Assembly: GCA_005883305.1 (NCBI GenBank)
Contig: VBAC01000001.1
Coordinates: forward strand, 1,364,001-1,428,000
Source: Alphaproteobacteria bacterium
GTDB taxonomy: Bacteria > Pseudomonadota > Alphaproteobacteria > Sphingomonadales > Sphingomonadaceae
Length of the DNA stretch: 64,000 nt
Direction: 5' to 3'
The notes under the pieces are model-generated. The model worked only from the letters and a program-made list of their open reading frames with translations, did not search any database and was not told the origin of the DNA. A program made the position numbers and the translations under genes. The first letter of the stretch is position 1. Every line of letters starts with the position of its first letter. Positions 26,155-34,105 of the stretch are shown one piece after another.

Positions 26155-27345
26155 ATGCACGTCTCCGACCTTCGCGTCGCCATCTTCAGCGGCAATTACA
26201 ATTACGTCCGCGACGGGGCGAACCAGGCGCTGAACCGCCTGGCCGGCTATCTCATCAGCCAGGGCGCGGCCGTCCGCGCCTATTCGCCGATCACCCGGAC
26301 GCCGGCCTTCCCGCCGACCGGCGACCTGGTCGACATCCCCGCAGTGCCCTTCCCCGGCCGGCCCGAATACCGGATCGGAGTCGGCATCCCGCCCCGCGTG
26401 CGCCGGGACCTCAAGGCGTTCCGGCCGAACATCTTCCACGTCGCAAGCCCGGAGATCACCGGCCACCGCGCGGTGACCCTCGCCCACAGGCTGGACCTGC
26501 CGGTGGTCGCCTCGGTCCACACCCGCTTCGAGACCTATCCGCGCTATTACGGCCTGGCCTTCCTCGAGCCGGTGGTGCTCGCGGTCCTCAGGCGCTTCTA
26601 CCGCCGCTGCGACGCCATCTTCGCGCCGTCCGATTCCATGGCCCAGCTGCTCCGCGACCAGCGCATGAACTACGACGTCGGCATCTGGACCCGCGGCATC
26701 GACCGGCAGATCTTCAATCCCGAACGGCGCGACCTCGCCTGGCGGCGCAGCCTCGGAATCGCCGACGACGTTCCGGTGATCGGATTCACCGGGCGGCTGG
26801 TGATGGAAAAGGGGCTCGACGTCTTCTCCGACGCCGTCGACCGGCTCACGCGGCGGCAGATCCGCCACAAGGTGCTGGTGGTCGGCGACGGGCCGGCCCG
26901 CGACTGGTTCGAGAAGCGCCTGCCCGAGGCCTGCTTCGTCGGCTTCCAGGCCGGAAACGACCTTGGCCGCGCGGTCGCCTCGATGGACATGCTGCTCAAT
27001 CCCTCGGTGACCGAGACGTTCGGCAACGTGACCCTGGAGGCGATGGCCGTGCGGATTCCGGTGGTGGCGGCGATCGCCACCGGCAGCCAGTGCCTTGTGA
27101 CCGACCACGTCACCGGGCGCCTGATCCGCCCCGGAGCGATCGAGCAATTCTGCGAGGCGCTGTCGCATTATTGCACCGACGAGGACGCGCGCCGCGCCGC
27201 CGGAGAAGCCGGCTATGCGGTGAGCCAGCATTATGGCTGGGACGAGGTCAACCAGGAGCTGGTCGACGCCTATATCCGGATCATCCGCCAGCATTACGGC
27301 GGGCGGCAAAAGCCGACGCCGGATCCCTACGGACTGGACGACTAG
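26155..27345 (+). CDS. GT4-family glycosyltransferase
   Basis: GT-B glycosyltransferase of 396 residues. It resembles the bacterial alpha-mannosyl/glucosyl lipid transferases (MgtA-like, diacylglycerol or glucuronosyl acceptors). It has a GNYNYVRDGANQALNRLAGYL N-terminal acceptor loop, VASVHTRFETYPRYYGL in the middle, a C-terminal domain opening VIGFTGRLVMEKGLDVF, VVGDGPARDWFE, and the donor motif NPSVTETFGNVTLEAMA. The product is most likely a glycolipid, inferred from family likeness only. It is a single gene between the rpoC terminator and a run of repeats. Confidence 0.85.
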   Translation: MHVSDLRVAIFSGNYNYVRDGANQALNRLAGYLISQGAAVRAYSPITRTPAFPPTGDLVDIPAVPFPGRPEYRIGVGIPPRVRRDLKAFRPNIFHVASPEITGHRAVTLAHRLDLPVVASVHTRFETYPRYYGLAFLEPVVLAVLRRFYRRCDAIFAPSDSMAQLLRDQRMNYDVGIWTRGIDRQIFNPERRDLAWRRSLGIADDVPVIGFTGRLVMEKGLDVFSDAVDRLTRRQIRHKVLVVGDGPARDWFEKRLPEACFVGFQAGNDLGRAVASMDMLLNPSVTETFGNVTLEAMAVRIPVVAAIATGSQCLVTDHVTGRLIRPGAIEQFCEALSHYCTDEDARRAAGEAGYAVSQHYGWDEVNQELVDAYIRIIRQHYGGRQKPTPDPYGLDD

Positions 27346-27350
27346 TCTTT

Positions 27351-27445
27351 CGTCATTGAGAGCGAAGCGAAGCAATCCAGTGCAGCTTCGGAGGCGCGCT
27401 GGATTGCCGCGTCCCCCGGCTTTCGCCGGTGTCCTGGCAATGACG
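27351..27445. repeat. Palindromic repeat, CGTCATTG family, copy A
   Basis: Imperfect inverted repeat of about 95 bp that opens CGTCATTGAGAGCGAAGCGA and closes with CAATGACG. The inner part has CAATCCAG/CTGGATTG arms and an unrelated CCCCGGCTTTCGCCGG stretch. It lies 6 bases past the glycosyltransferase stop and may help terminate transcription between the convergent genes. A second copy follows after 9 bases. Confidence 0.85.
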
Positions 27446-27454
27446 GGGGTTGTT

Positions 27455-27537
27455 CGTCATTGCGAGCGGAGCGAAGCAATCCAGTACGACTTCAGAGGCC
27501 GCTGGATTGCTTCGTCGCTTCGCTCCTCGCAATGACG
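27455..27537. repeat. Palindromic repeat, CGTCATTG family, copy B
   Basis: Well-conserved palindrome of 83 bp beginning CGTCATTGCGAGCGGAGCGA and ending with the complementary TCGCTCCTCGCAATGACG. It has the same AGCAATCCAG/CTGGATTGCT inner arms as copy A. This motif is widespread as an intergenic repeat in proteobacteria. Confidence 0.88.
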
Positions 27538-27556
27538 GTCCATCGCCCCGCGGGTG

Positions 27557-28171
27557 TCATTTCAGCCGCTCGATCTTCTGCGCCGCCTCGTCGAGAATCT
27601 CGGCGACGCGGTGCAGCATATCCTCGCCCGCCTCGTCGCTGGTGACCTTGTGCCACAGCGCGGAAAGGAGGTTGCCGACCGAGCGGCGGATCGGCGCGCC
27701 GCCGGCCTTGCGGTGGTCGCTGCCGAGGTCCTCGAGCCGCTCGAGCAAGGCGGCGATTTCCTCGGCTTTCTCCTCGAGATGGGTGCGGCCGTCGGGAGTG
27801 ATCTGAAACGCCTTGCGCGATCCCTCGCCCTTGGCCTCCTCGATCAGGCCCATGTCCTGGAGCATGGTCAAGGTCGGATAGACGACGCCCGGACTCGGCG
27901 CGTAGGTGCCGTGGGTCATCTCCTCGACGGCGCGGATCAGGTCGTAGCCGTGGCGGGGCTGGTCCTCGATCAGCTTTAGCAAAACGAGGCGCAATTCGCC
28001 CGCATCGAACACCCGGCGGCGCCCGCCGCGGCGGTGGCCGCCACCGCCCCAGCCCTGATCCCAATCGCCGCCCCAGCCGCGGCCCCAGCCGCGCCCGCCG
28101 AGGCCCATGGCGAACAGCCCTTCGGGAAAATCGAAGCCGCGCGGGCCGCAGCCGTGCATTCTGAAGCGCAT
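27557..28171 (-). CDS. PadR-family transcriptional regulator
   Basis: Predicted repressor of 204 residues. After an unusual N-terminal tail rich in Gly, Trp and Arg (GLGGRGWGRGWGGDWDQGWG, residues about 23-52), the winged-helix PadR domain runs LRLVLLKLIEDQPRHGYDLI, then SPGVVYPTLTMLQDMGLIEE with the wing after it. A long C-terminal helix (EKAEEIAALLERLEDLG) would mediate dimerisation. Paired AGATATATC palindromes lie about 30-65 bases upstream of the start, the expected site of autoregulation. PadR proteins often control a nearby transporter or stress gene. Here the adjacent gene is a peptidase beyond a repeat, so the target is open. Confidence 0.88.
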   Translation of the reverse strand: MRFRMHGCGPRGFDFPEGLFAMGLGGRGWGRGWGGDWDQGWGGGGHRRGGRRRVFDAGELRLVLLKLIEDQPRHGYDLIRAVEEMTHGTYAPSPGVVYPTLTMLQDMGLIEEAKGEGSRKAFQITPDGRTHLEEKAEEIAALLERLEDLGSDHRKAGGAPIRRSVGNLLSALWHKVTSDEAGEDMLHRVAEILDEAAQKIERLK

Positions 28172-28198
28172 GGGGGTTCTCCTGCCTTAGATAGCGAG

Positions 28199-28234
28199 AG
28201 ATATATCTTAAGCCCAGATGCGTCAAGATATATC
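28199..28234. promoter_or_regulatory. Paired palindromic operator upstream of padR gene
   Basis: AGATATATCT (28199-28208), a perfect palindrome, and GATATATC (28227-28234) lie with their centres 27 bases apart in the short gap upstream of the PadR-like gene. ATAT-centred palindromes are typical PadR operators. These bases are strikingly AT-rich for this genome. Confidence 0.7.
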
Positions 28235-28248
28235 GTGAGCGTAATGAC

Positions 28249-28365
28249 GAGTCATCCCGGCGAAGGCCGGGACCCATGAACACGGTGTTTGAAAAGGGGC
28301 AAAAGGACCGGCGCTTCAATTCCACGACTTCGGTTCTTGGGTCCCGGCCTTCGCCGGGATGACTC
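28249..28365. repeat. 117-bp inverted-repeat element, copy 1
   Basis: Perfect 25-bp terminal inverted repeats (28249-28273 and 28341-28365), each opening GAGTCATCCCGGCGAAGGCC, flank about 67 bp. A sister copy of identical total length lies at 49903-50019. It carries no reading frame of note and looks like a REP/MITE-type element that depends on an enzyme elsewhere. Confidence 0.9.
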
Positions 28366-28371
28366 CAAGGG

Positions 28372-30579
28372 TCAGCGGCGCTCGTCCGCCCGCCCGTTCC
28401 TATCCAGAAACGCCGTGATCGTCCGCCACAAATGAAGCTGGCGCGCCTCGCCGGAGACGCCGTGCGTCGCTCCGGGATAGACCATCATCTCGAATGGCCG
28501 GCTCGCGGCCTGAAGCGCACCCATCAGCACGGTCGAATTCTCGAACACGACATTGTCGTCGGCCATGCCGTGAATCAGCAGCAGCGGATCGGCGATCCGG
28601 CCCGCATCGGGGATCGCGCCCGAGGCTAGATAGGGCGCGGGGTCGCTCGCCGGATTGCCGAGATAACGCTCGGTATAATGGGTATCGTAAAGCTCCCAGC
28701 GAGTCACCGGCGCACCGGCGATGCCGGCGGCGAAGGTGCCCGGCGCCGCCTCAAGCAGCTTCACGGTCATGTAGCCGCCATAGGACCAGCCGTAGACCGA
28801 GATGTGCTCGGGATCGACATAGTCCTGCCCGCGCAGCCAGTTCACGCCGGCCAGCTGGTCCTGCACCTCGACCGTTCCCATGGCGTGGTAGATGGCATCC
28901 TCGAACGCCTTGCCGCGGTCCGGCGAGCCGCGGCCGTCGATCGAGAAGACGATGTAGCCGCGGTCGACCAGATATTGCTGGATCGGGCTGCCCCAGGTGC
29001 GCGTGACCTGCCGCCCCGCCCCGGGGCCGCCATAGACCTGGACGAACACCGGATAGCGCCGCCCCGGCTCGCGCAGGGGCGACAGCATCTTGTAGTGAAG
29101 CTCGGTGCCGTCGGCGGCGCGGATCGTGCCGAAGACCGGAGCGACATGGCTGGCGAGATAGGGCGCGTAGGGATGGGAGGCGTCGAGGCGGTTTTCCTCG
29201 ATCCATGCGGTCCGCCGTCCGCTCGAGTCGGCCAGATAGACCTGCGAGGGCTGGGTCGGACTCGATCGGGTGACGAGCGCGTGGGTGGCGGCGTCGTCCA
29301 TCTCGGCGGCGTTCCACCAGCCTGTTTCGGTCACCCGGTGGGGCGTGCCGCCGCGCGCGAGGTCGATCCAGTAGAGCTGATGCTCGAGCGGCGTTTCCCG
29401 GTTGCCGGTGAAATAGATGCGGCCGCCGCGCTCGTCGACGCCGACCACCCGGTCGACCGCCCAATTGCCGCGGGTCAGCTGGGTCCAACGGCCATTGCGG
29501 AAGCGGTAGATGTGCGAGAAACCCGAACGCTCCGAGGTCCAGATCAGGCTGCCGTCACGAAGCGCGCGGAGATTGTCGTGGAGGTTGAGCCAGGTCGGCG
29601 AGGTCTCGCTGAACAGCACGCGCGAGCGGCCGTTGGCGGGATCGACGCTGAGCATATCGAGGCGCTTCTGGTCGCGGCTCTCGCGCTGGACGAGCAGGGT
29701 GTTGCCGTCGGGCGTCCAATCGACCCGCGCGAGATAGATGTCCGGATCGGCGCCGAGATCGACCTTGACCCGGCCCGAGCCGTCCGGAGCCATGACGTAG
29801 AGGTCGACCCGCGCATTGGGCGTGCCGGCCGCCGGATAGCGCTGCTGGTAGCTGCGCGTGCCCTCGGTGCCGATCGCGGTCCGGGTGACGACGTGGACCG
29901 GTTCCTCGTCGACCCGGGCGACGGCGAGGTAGCGGTCGCCGGGCGCCCACCAATGGCCGGTGCGGCGGTCCATCTCCTCCTGGGCGACGAACTCGGCCGA
30001 GCCCCAGCTGATTGTCCCAGCGCCGTCCTCGGTCAGCCGGCGCTCGTTTCGCCCTTCGGCGTCGACCACGTAGAGATTCTGGTCGCGGACGAAGGAAAGA
30101 TAGCGGCCGGTGCGCGAAACCTGGGCGTCGAGTTCGGTCTGGGGAGTCGCGGTGATGCGACGGACGTTGCCGTCGAGGCCCGCGAGATAAAGGTCGCCGT
30201 CGAGCGGGACGAGGATCGAGCGGCCGTCGGGCGACCAATCGTAGCTGACGATTCCGCGCACGCCCGAGAGCCGCGCGCGCTCGCGCCGCATCCGTTCCTC
30301 TTCGGATATCTCGCCCCCGCTGCCGACGCGGGCGCTGTCGACCAGCATCCGCGCTTGGCCGGTGCTCGTATCGACCGCCCACAGATCGTAGCGGTCGCGA
30401 TCGTCGGCCCGGTTGCGCAGCATGGTCGCGAGCCGCCCGTCGGGCGAGAGCTTGAGCAGGCGCGGCGTCGGGCCCGACAGCGAGGGGCTGGCGAAGATGC
30501 GTTCGAGGGTGAGCTCCTCGGCCTGGGCCGGAATTGCGGCGGCGAGGAAGGTGGCGGCGAGGGCAAGGAAAATGCGCAT
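28372..30579 (-). CDS. S9 family prolyl dipeptidyl-peptidase (DPP-IV-like)
   Basis: Secreted serine peptidase, 735 residues from ATG 30579; the open frame runs 78 codons further but the signal peptide starts at MRIFLALAATFLAA and is cleaved near IPAQAEE. The N-terminal half is a DPP-IV-type beta-propeller (repeated SPDGR and WSPDGRSILVPLDGD blades, WVDEEPVH-like acid loop). The C-terminal alpha/beta-hydrolase has the nucleophile in GWSYGGYM, the acid in HGMADDNVVF, and the histidine in GATHGVSG. It should cleave X-Pro/X-Ala dipeptides from peptides in the periplasm. It is a single gene with the PadR gene downstream on the same strand. Confidence 0.92.
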   Translation of the reverse strand: MRIFLALAATFLAAAIPAQAEELTLERIFASPSLSGPTPRLLKLSPDGRLATMLRNRADDRDRYDLWAVDTSTGQARMLVDSARVGSGGEISEEERMRRERARLSGVRGIVSYDWSPDGRSILVPLDGDLYLAGLDGNVRRITATPQTELDAQVSRTGRYLSFVRDQNLYVVDAEGRNERRLTEDGAGTISWGSAEFVAQEEMDRRTGHWWAPGDRYLAVARVDEEPVHVVTRTAIGTEGTRSYQQRYPAAGTPNARVDLYVMAPDGSGRVKVDLGADPDIYLARVDWTPDGNTLLVQRESRDQKRLDMLSVDPANGRSRVLFSETSPTWLNLHDNLRALRDGSLIWTSERSGFSHIYRFRNGRWTQLTRGNWAVDRVVGVDERGGRIYFTGNRETPLEHQLYWIDLARGGTPHRVTETGWWNAAEMDDAATHALVTRSSPTQPSQVYLADSSGRRTAWIEENRLDASHPYAPYLASHVAPVFGTIRAADGTELHYKMLSPLREPGRRYPVFVQVYGGPGAGRQVTRTWGSPIQQYLVDRGYIVFSIDGRGSPDRGKAFEDAIYHAMGTVEVQDQLAGVNWLRGQDYVDPEHISVYGWSYGGYMTVKLLEAAPGTFAAGIAGAPVTRWELYDTHYTERYLGNPASDPAPYLASGAIPDAGRIADPLLLIHGMADDNVVFENSTVLMGALQAASRPFEMMVYPGATHGVSGEARQLHLWRTITAFLDRNGRADERR

Positions 30580-30664
30580 GGCACTTCCTAGCCGGTCTCC
30601 GGGCAAAGGAAAGGGCGGGGAAAACACGATGTCCTCCCCCGCCCCTTTTGCCTGTCGCGAAGGC

Positions 30665-31090
30665 TCAGCCCTCGGCGGTTTCGGTCTGCGGCGCGGCGGC
30701 CGCTTCGGCCTTGGCCTTGTCGAGATGGCGGGTGTCGCGGCGCTCGGCGATTCGGGCCGACTTGCCGGTGCGGCCGCGCAGGTAATAGAGCTTCGCCCGG
30801 CGGACCGCGCCACGGCGGACGACCTCGATCGAATCGACGTTCGGCGAATAGAGCGGGAAGACGCGCTCGACGCCCTCGCCGAAACTGATCTTGCGCACGG
30901 TGAAGGAGCTGCCCAGGCCGCGATTGGCGCGGGCGATGCAGACGCCTTCGAAATTCTGGATTCGGGTGCGCTCGCCCTCGACGACCTTCACGCCGACGCG
31001 GAGCGTGTCGCCCGGGCGGAATTCGGGAATGTCCTTGCCCGACTTGAAATGCTCGATCGCCTCGGCCTCGAGCTGCTGGATGATGTTCAT
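30665..31090 (-). CDS. rplS: Ribosomal protein L19
   Basis: L19, at the 30S/50S interface. Product of 141 residues ([20 protein letters not shown]) with the family motifs [40 protein letters not shown] and [20 protein letters not shown]. The tail beyond about residue 115 ([20 protein letters not shown]) is a variable Ala-rich extension common in sphingomonads. Its start overlaps the trmD stop by 4 bases, which implies translational coupling. Confidence 0.97.
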   Translation of the reverse strand: MNIIQQLEAEAIEHFKSGKDIPEFRPGDTLRVGVKVVEGERTRIQNFEGVCIARANRGLGSSFTVRKISFGEGVERVFPLYSPNVDSIEVVRRGAVRRAKLYYLRGRTGKSARIAERRDTRHLDKAKAEAAAAPQTETAEG

Positions 31091-31824
31091 CTCTTCTTGC
31101 CTTCGTTTTCGCGCCGCGCGCCAGAGGGCGGTTGCCTTCGCGCGTCACCGTGACGCTCGATCAGGTCCGGCCGCCTTAGCCGTGTCTCGTCTTCCGCCCG
31201 GCGTTTCCGCCAAGCCGCGATCTTCGCATGATCCCCCGATCGCAGCACTTCGGGGATCCTGCGCCCTTCCCATTCGACAGGCCGGGTATAATGAGGGTAT
31301 TCGAGAAGGCCGCTTTCAAAGCTTTCCTCCTCACCGCTCGAAGGCGCGCCCATTACCCCGGGAAGCAGGCGAACGCAAGCGTCGAGCAGGGCGAAAGCCG
31401 CCGTTTCCCCCCCCGAGAGGACATAATCGCCGACCGACACCGGAACGATGGGACGGGCCTCGAACAGCCGCTCGTCGATCCCCTCGAACCGGCCGCACAA
31501 GATGGTCGCGCCGGGCCCCGCGGCGAGCTCGCGCACATAGGCCTGGGTGAGCGGGCGCCCGCGCGGCGACATGGCGAGCTTCGGCCGCCCGTCGTCGATG
31601 CTGTCGAGCGCCGCTGCGAGTATGTCGGCGCGCATCACCATCCCCGCCCCGCCGCCGGCCGGCGTATCGTCGACCGAGCGATGTTTGTCGGCCGCGAAAT
31701 CGCGGATCTGCACCGTGTCGAGCGACCATATCCGCTCTCCCAGCGCCCGCCCGGCGAGGCTGTAGCCGAGCGGCCCGGGGAACATCTCCGGGTAGAGGGT
31801 CAGGATCGTTGCTGCCCAGGTCAT
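31087..31824 (-). CDS. trmD: tRNA (guanine37-N1)-methyltransferase
   Basis: TrmD, a SPOUT-fold dimer that makes m1G37 in tRNAs reading CNN codons and prevents +1 frameshifting; essential in many bacteria. The 245-residue product begins [20 protein letters not shown] and has the SAM-knot sequences [20 protein letters not shown] and [15 protein letters not shown], with the catalytic-loop region [20 protein letters not shown]. It overlaps vapC upstream and rplS downstream by 4 bases each. In the usual order rimM would precede it, but here that gene lies 3.2 kb away behind an insertion. Confidence 0.97.
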   Translation of the reverse strand: MTWAATILTLYPEMFPGPLGYSLAGRALGERIWSLDTVQIRDFAADKHRSVDDTPAGGGAGMVMRADILAAALDSIDDGRPKLAMSPRGRPLTQAYVRELAAGPGATILCGRFEGIDERLFEARPIVPVSVGDYVLSGGETAAFALLDACVRLLPGVMGAPSSGEEESFESGLLEYPHYTRPVEWEGRRIPEVLRSGDHAKIAAWRKRRAEDETRLRRPDLIERHGDARRQPPSGARRENEGKKR

Positions 31825-32195
31825 CTGGTCCAGTTTTCGACTCTGAGGCCGGGAATGTCGGCGAAATGGGCGGTGTTGTCGGTCACGACCGTCAACCCCT
31901 GTGACAAAGCGTGGGCCGCAATCAACCGGTCGTAGCTGGCGCGCCTGAATGGCAACGACGCATAGGCCAAGGCGGCTTTGTAGTCGAAATCGAGCACTGG
32001 CACTTCTTCGACGAAAGCGCGCAACTGTTCGAATGCCGGCGGACGGTTGCGAAGCGAGCCGTAGGCAACTTCAGCATAAGCGACGGCCGACGTTACCATA
32101 TCTCCCTCGCTGCACTCGGCGGCACGACGGACGAGCGATTCATCGGCGTTCATCACCAAGGCGATGATCGTGTTGCTGTCGAGAAGATACTTCAA
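31821..32195 (-). CDS. vapC: VapC-type PIN-domain toxin
   Basis: Toxin of a type II system, 124 residues. PIN-domain ribonucleases of this family cleave tRNA or rRNA when freed from antitoxin. The four acidic metal-binding residues are visible: Asp6 (LLDSNTII), Glu42 (AYAEVAYG), Asp89 ([10 protein letters not shown]) and Asp106 (VVTDNTAHF). It overlaps vapB by 4 bases upstream and the essential trmD by 4 bases downstream, so toxin and TrmD are likely translated from one message. The activity looks intact. Confidence 0.9.
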   Translation of the reverse strand: MKYLLDSNTIIALVMNADESLVRRAAECSEGDMVTSAVAYAEVAYGSLRNRPPAFEQLRAFVEEVPVLDFDYKAALAYASLPFRRASYDRLIAAHALSQGLTVVTDNTAHFADIPGLRVENWTR

Positions 32196-32479
32196 TTCTT
32201 CGATTTGCCGTCGACGCCGCGTTCGGCCTCGGCGAGCTTTTCCCAGAGCAGCGGCCGCTCGTCAAATAGACGATCTTCATCCTTGATGAGCTGAAGGTTT
32301 CGCGCCGACCCCGCAACCTTGGCGATATTAAACTTGCGCTTGGGCCGATCGACGGGCTCGACGATGTAGCGCCCCTGCTCTTCGCGGACTCGCATCTCTA
32401 CGCCTTCCTCGATGCCGAGCGCCTTGGGCAGCCGCAGCGCGACCGAATTGCCGGATTTGAACGTGCGGGTCGTAACCAT
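32192..32479 (-). CDS. vapB: VapB-type antitoxin (AbrB/SpoVT-like)
   Basis: Antitoxin of 95 residues from ATG 32479. The open frame extends to 32722 but the segment before MVTTRTF crosses the operator and the divergent region. The N-terminal swapped-hairpin DNA-binding domain reads TRTFKSGNSVALRLPKALGI, typical of AbrB/SpoVT folds. The C-terminal part (LFDERPLLWEKLAEAERG) would wrap the toxin. It sits just downstream of a paired GTATATAC operator, consistent with conditional autoregulation with VapC. Confidence 0.88.
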   Translation of the reverse strand: MVTTRTFKSGNSVALRLPKALGIEEGVEMRVREEQGRYIVEPVDRPKRKFNIAKVAGSARNLQLIKDEDRLFDERPLLWEKLAEAERGVDGKSKN

Positions 32480-32490
32480 ATCAACGCCTC

Positions 32491-32511
32491 GTATATACGG
32501 AAAGTATATAC
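32491..32511. promoter_or_regulatory. vapBC operator
   Basis: Two identical self-palindromic GTATATAC boxes (32491-32498 and 32504-32511) with centres 13 bases apart, 11 bases upstream of the vapB start. The paired palindromes fit an AbrB-type VapB dimer pair. This is one of the few AT-rich spots in the region. Confidence 0.75.
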
Positions 32512-32529
32512 GACATTGGACGGCCGAGT

Positions 32530-34041
32530 TCAAGGAACGAAGTTGAACCGAAGCGCCTGGATCGTCGGAGGATTGGTCGGGGCGAGGAGGAGCTGGCCCT
32601 GTAGGGTGCCGCGCGTGCAGGTCCAGGCGAAGCGGCCGGACAGTGCGCCGGTCGCGATGACCGGGGCGCCGGTGTTGCAGTCGCCCGCCTGCGCCTTCAG
32701 CCGGGCGATCTCGCGCGCCCAATTCTCGGCGCTGCGGTCCATCAGGAAGTTCATCGCCAGAGCGCCACGCGCGGGATCGAGGCTGCCCGCCTGCCAGATT
32801 GCGGCGGCGTGTCGATAAGTGCGGGCGAGGTCAGTGCTAACCGCGAGTGTCGGCGCGGGCAGCAGGCCCTGGCGGAACAGGTCCATCGCGGCGGCCCATA
32901 CGGGCGGCGAAGGACCCGCGTAGGTGCGGTTGGCGAAGGCGAAGACGGCAACCCCGCGCTCGGGAAGAAGCAGCAGATAGGAGCCGTAGCCGGGATAGCC
33001 GCCGCCATGGGCGAGCGTCAGGCCGAGGTCGCAATCCTGGGCGACGCGGAAGCCCTTGCCGTAGGCCGCGGCCTGCGGACAGCTTTCGGGATCGCCCGGG
33101 CGCCGGGCGATGGCGACGAAGTTCAGGCCCTCCGCAAGCTCGCGCACCGTCGAGCGGCGGACAGGGGCCGTCTCAGGGCCGTCCCGCGCCGGCCATGCGG
33201 AAAGCAGGAAAGCCGCCCAGCGGGCATAATCGCGCGCGCTGGTGATGACCCCGCCCATCGCGCCGAAGGCGCCGCGGGCCATGTCCGGCTCGCGGACGAA
33301 GGCGTCGTTCTCCCATCGCCAGCCGGCCGCGAAGCGGTCGCGCGGCACGCGGGAGACGTCGTAGCCGGTGTCGTTCATGCCGAGCGGGCGCATGATCTCG
33401 CTTTGGATATAATCCTCGAAGGGGCGGCCCGAGACGTTGGTGACGATCCGGCCGAGCAAGGCGTAACCGAGATTGGAATATTCGAACGCCGTGCCCGGAG
33501 CGCGGGTGAAAGGGATCCCGCTGCGCAGCATCGCTGTAAATTCGGCCTCGGCCAAAGGCGTCTGGCGATCACCCCAAGGGTCGTCGGTGACGAAGCCGCC
33601 GACATGGGAAAGCAGGTCGCGGACGCTGATGCGCGGGCTGTCGCTGGTGGGATAATGCCAGCCGCGCATTTCCGGAACATAGGTCTCGGCGGGCGCGTCG
33701 AGCTGGAGCCGCCCCTCGTCGCGGAGCTTGAGGATGGCCAGCGCGGTGAACGCCTTGGACATCGAGGCGATTCGGAACAGGCTGTCGGGGGTGACGATCT
33801 CGTAGGGATCCCGGGTGCGGCTGCCGAACGTCTGGACGTAGGCGAGGCGGCCCTCGGCGACGATGCCCCAGGCGAGGCCCGGAATGTGCTGCTCGGTGCG
33901 ATAGCGCTCGAAATGAGCGTCGAGCGAGGGGCCGATATTCTCGATCCGCCCGGCGAGGCCGGCGGGGGCGGCGACGAGCGGCTGCGCTTCGGCGGCCATC
34001 GGGGCGGCGAGCAACAGGGCGGCGATCAGGATCTTGCGCAT
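32530..34041 (-). CDS. Serine hydrolase, beta-lactamase/esterase family (PF00144)
   Basis: Exported serine hydrolase of the class C beta-lactamase/penicillin-binding/esterase superfamily, 503 residues from ATG 34041 with a signal peptide (MRKILIAALLLAAPMAAEAQ). Catalytic pieces: Ser93-Met-Ser-Lys96 (SxxK), Tyr-Ser-Asn (FEYSNLGYAL), and a third box HGGGYPGYGSY in place of KTG, the usual form of the EstB/D-aminopeptidase branch. A C-terminal region of about 120 residues goes beyond the catalytic core. Substrate may be a peptide, ester or antibiotic, and resistance should not be assumed. It is inserted between vapBC and rimM. Confidence 0.85.
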   Translation of the reverse strand: MRKILIAALLLAAPMAAEAQPLVAAPAGLAGRIENIGPSLDAHFERYRTEQHIPGLAWGIVAEGRLAYVQTFGSRTRDPYEIVTPDSLFRIASMSKAFTALAILKLRDEGRLQLDAPAETYVPEMRGWHYPTSDSPRISVRDLLSHVGGFVTDDPWGDRQTPLAEAEFTAMLRSGIPFTRAPGTAFEYSNLGYALLGRIVTNVSGRPFEDYIQSEIMRPLGMNDTGYDVSRVPRDRFAAGWRWENDAFVREPDMARGAFGAMGGVITSARDYARWAAFLLSAWPARDGPETAPVRRSTVRELAEGLNFVAIARRPGDPESCPQAAAYGKGFRVAQDCDLGLTLAHGGGYPGYGSYLLLLPERGVAVFAFANRTYAGPSPPVWAAAMDLFRQGLLPAPTLAVSTDLARTYRHAAAIWQAGSLDPARGALAMNFLMDRSAENWAREIARLKAQAGDCNTGAPVIATGALSGRFAWTCTRGTLQGQLLLAPTNPPTIQALRFNFVP

Positions 34042-34105
34042 GGATGATGCGATAAGCCCTCGCCTTCCCCGGAACAATCGGCAAGGCAGGGACGCTGGAG
34101 GACCG

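Noticed and set aside
27351-27537. CRISPR array
   Set aside because: Only two inverted, imperfect copies with no regular spacers and no cas genes; they are palindromic intergenic repeats.
32530-34041. Antibiotic-resistance beta-lactamase
   Set aside because: The third motif is HGG, not KTG, and the length and tail fit the broad esterase/peptidase branch, so resistance is not supported.
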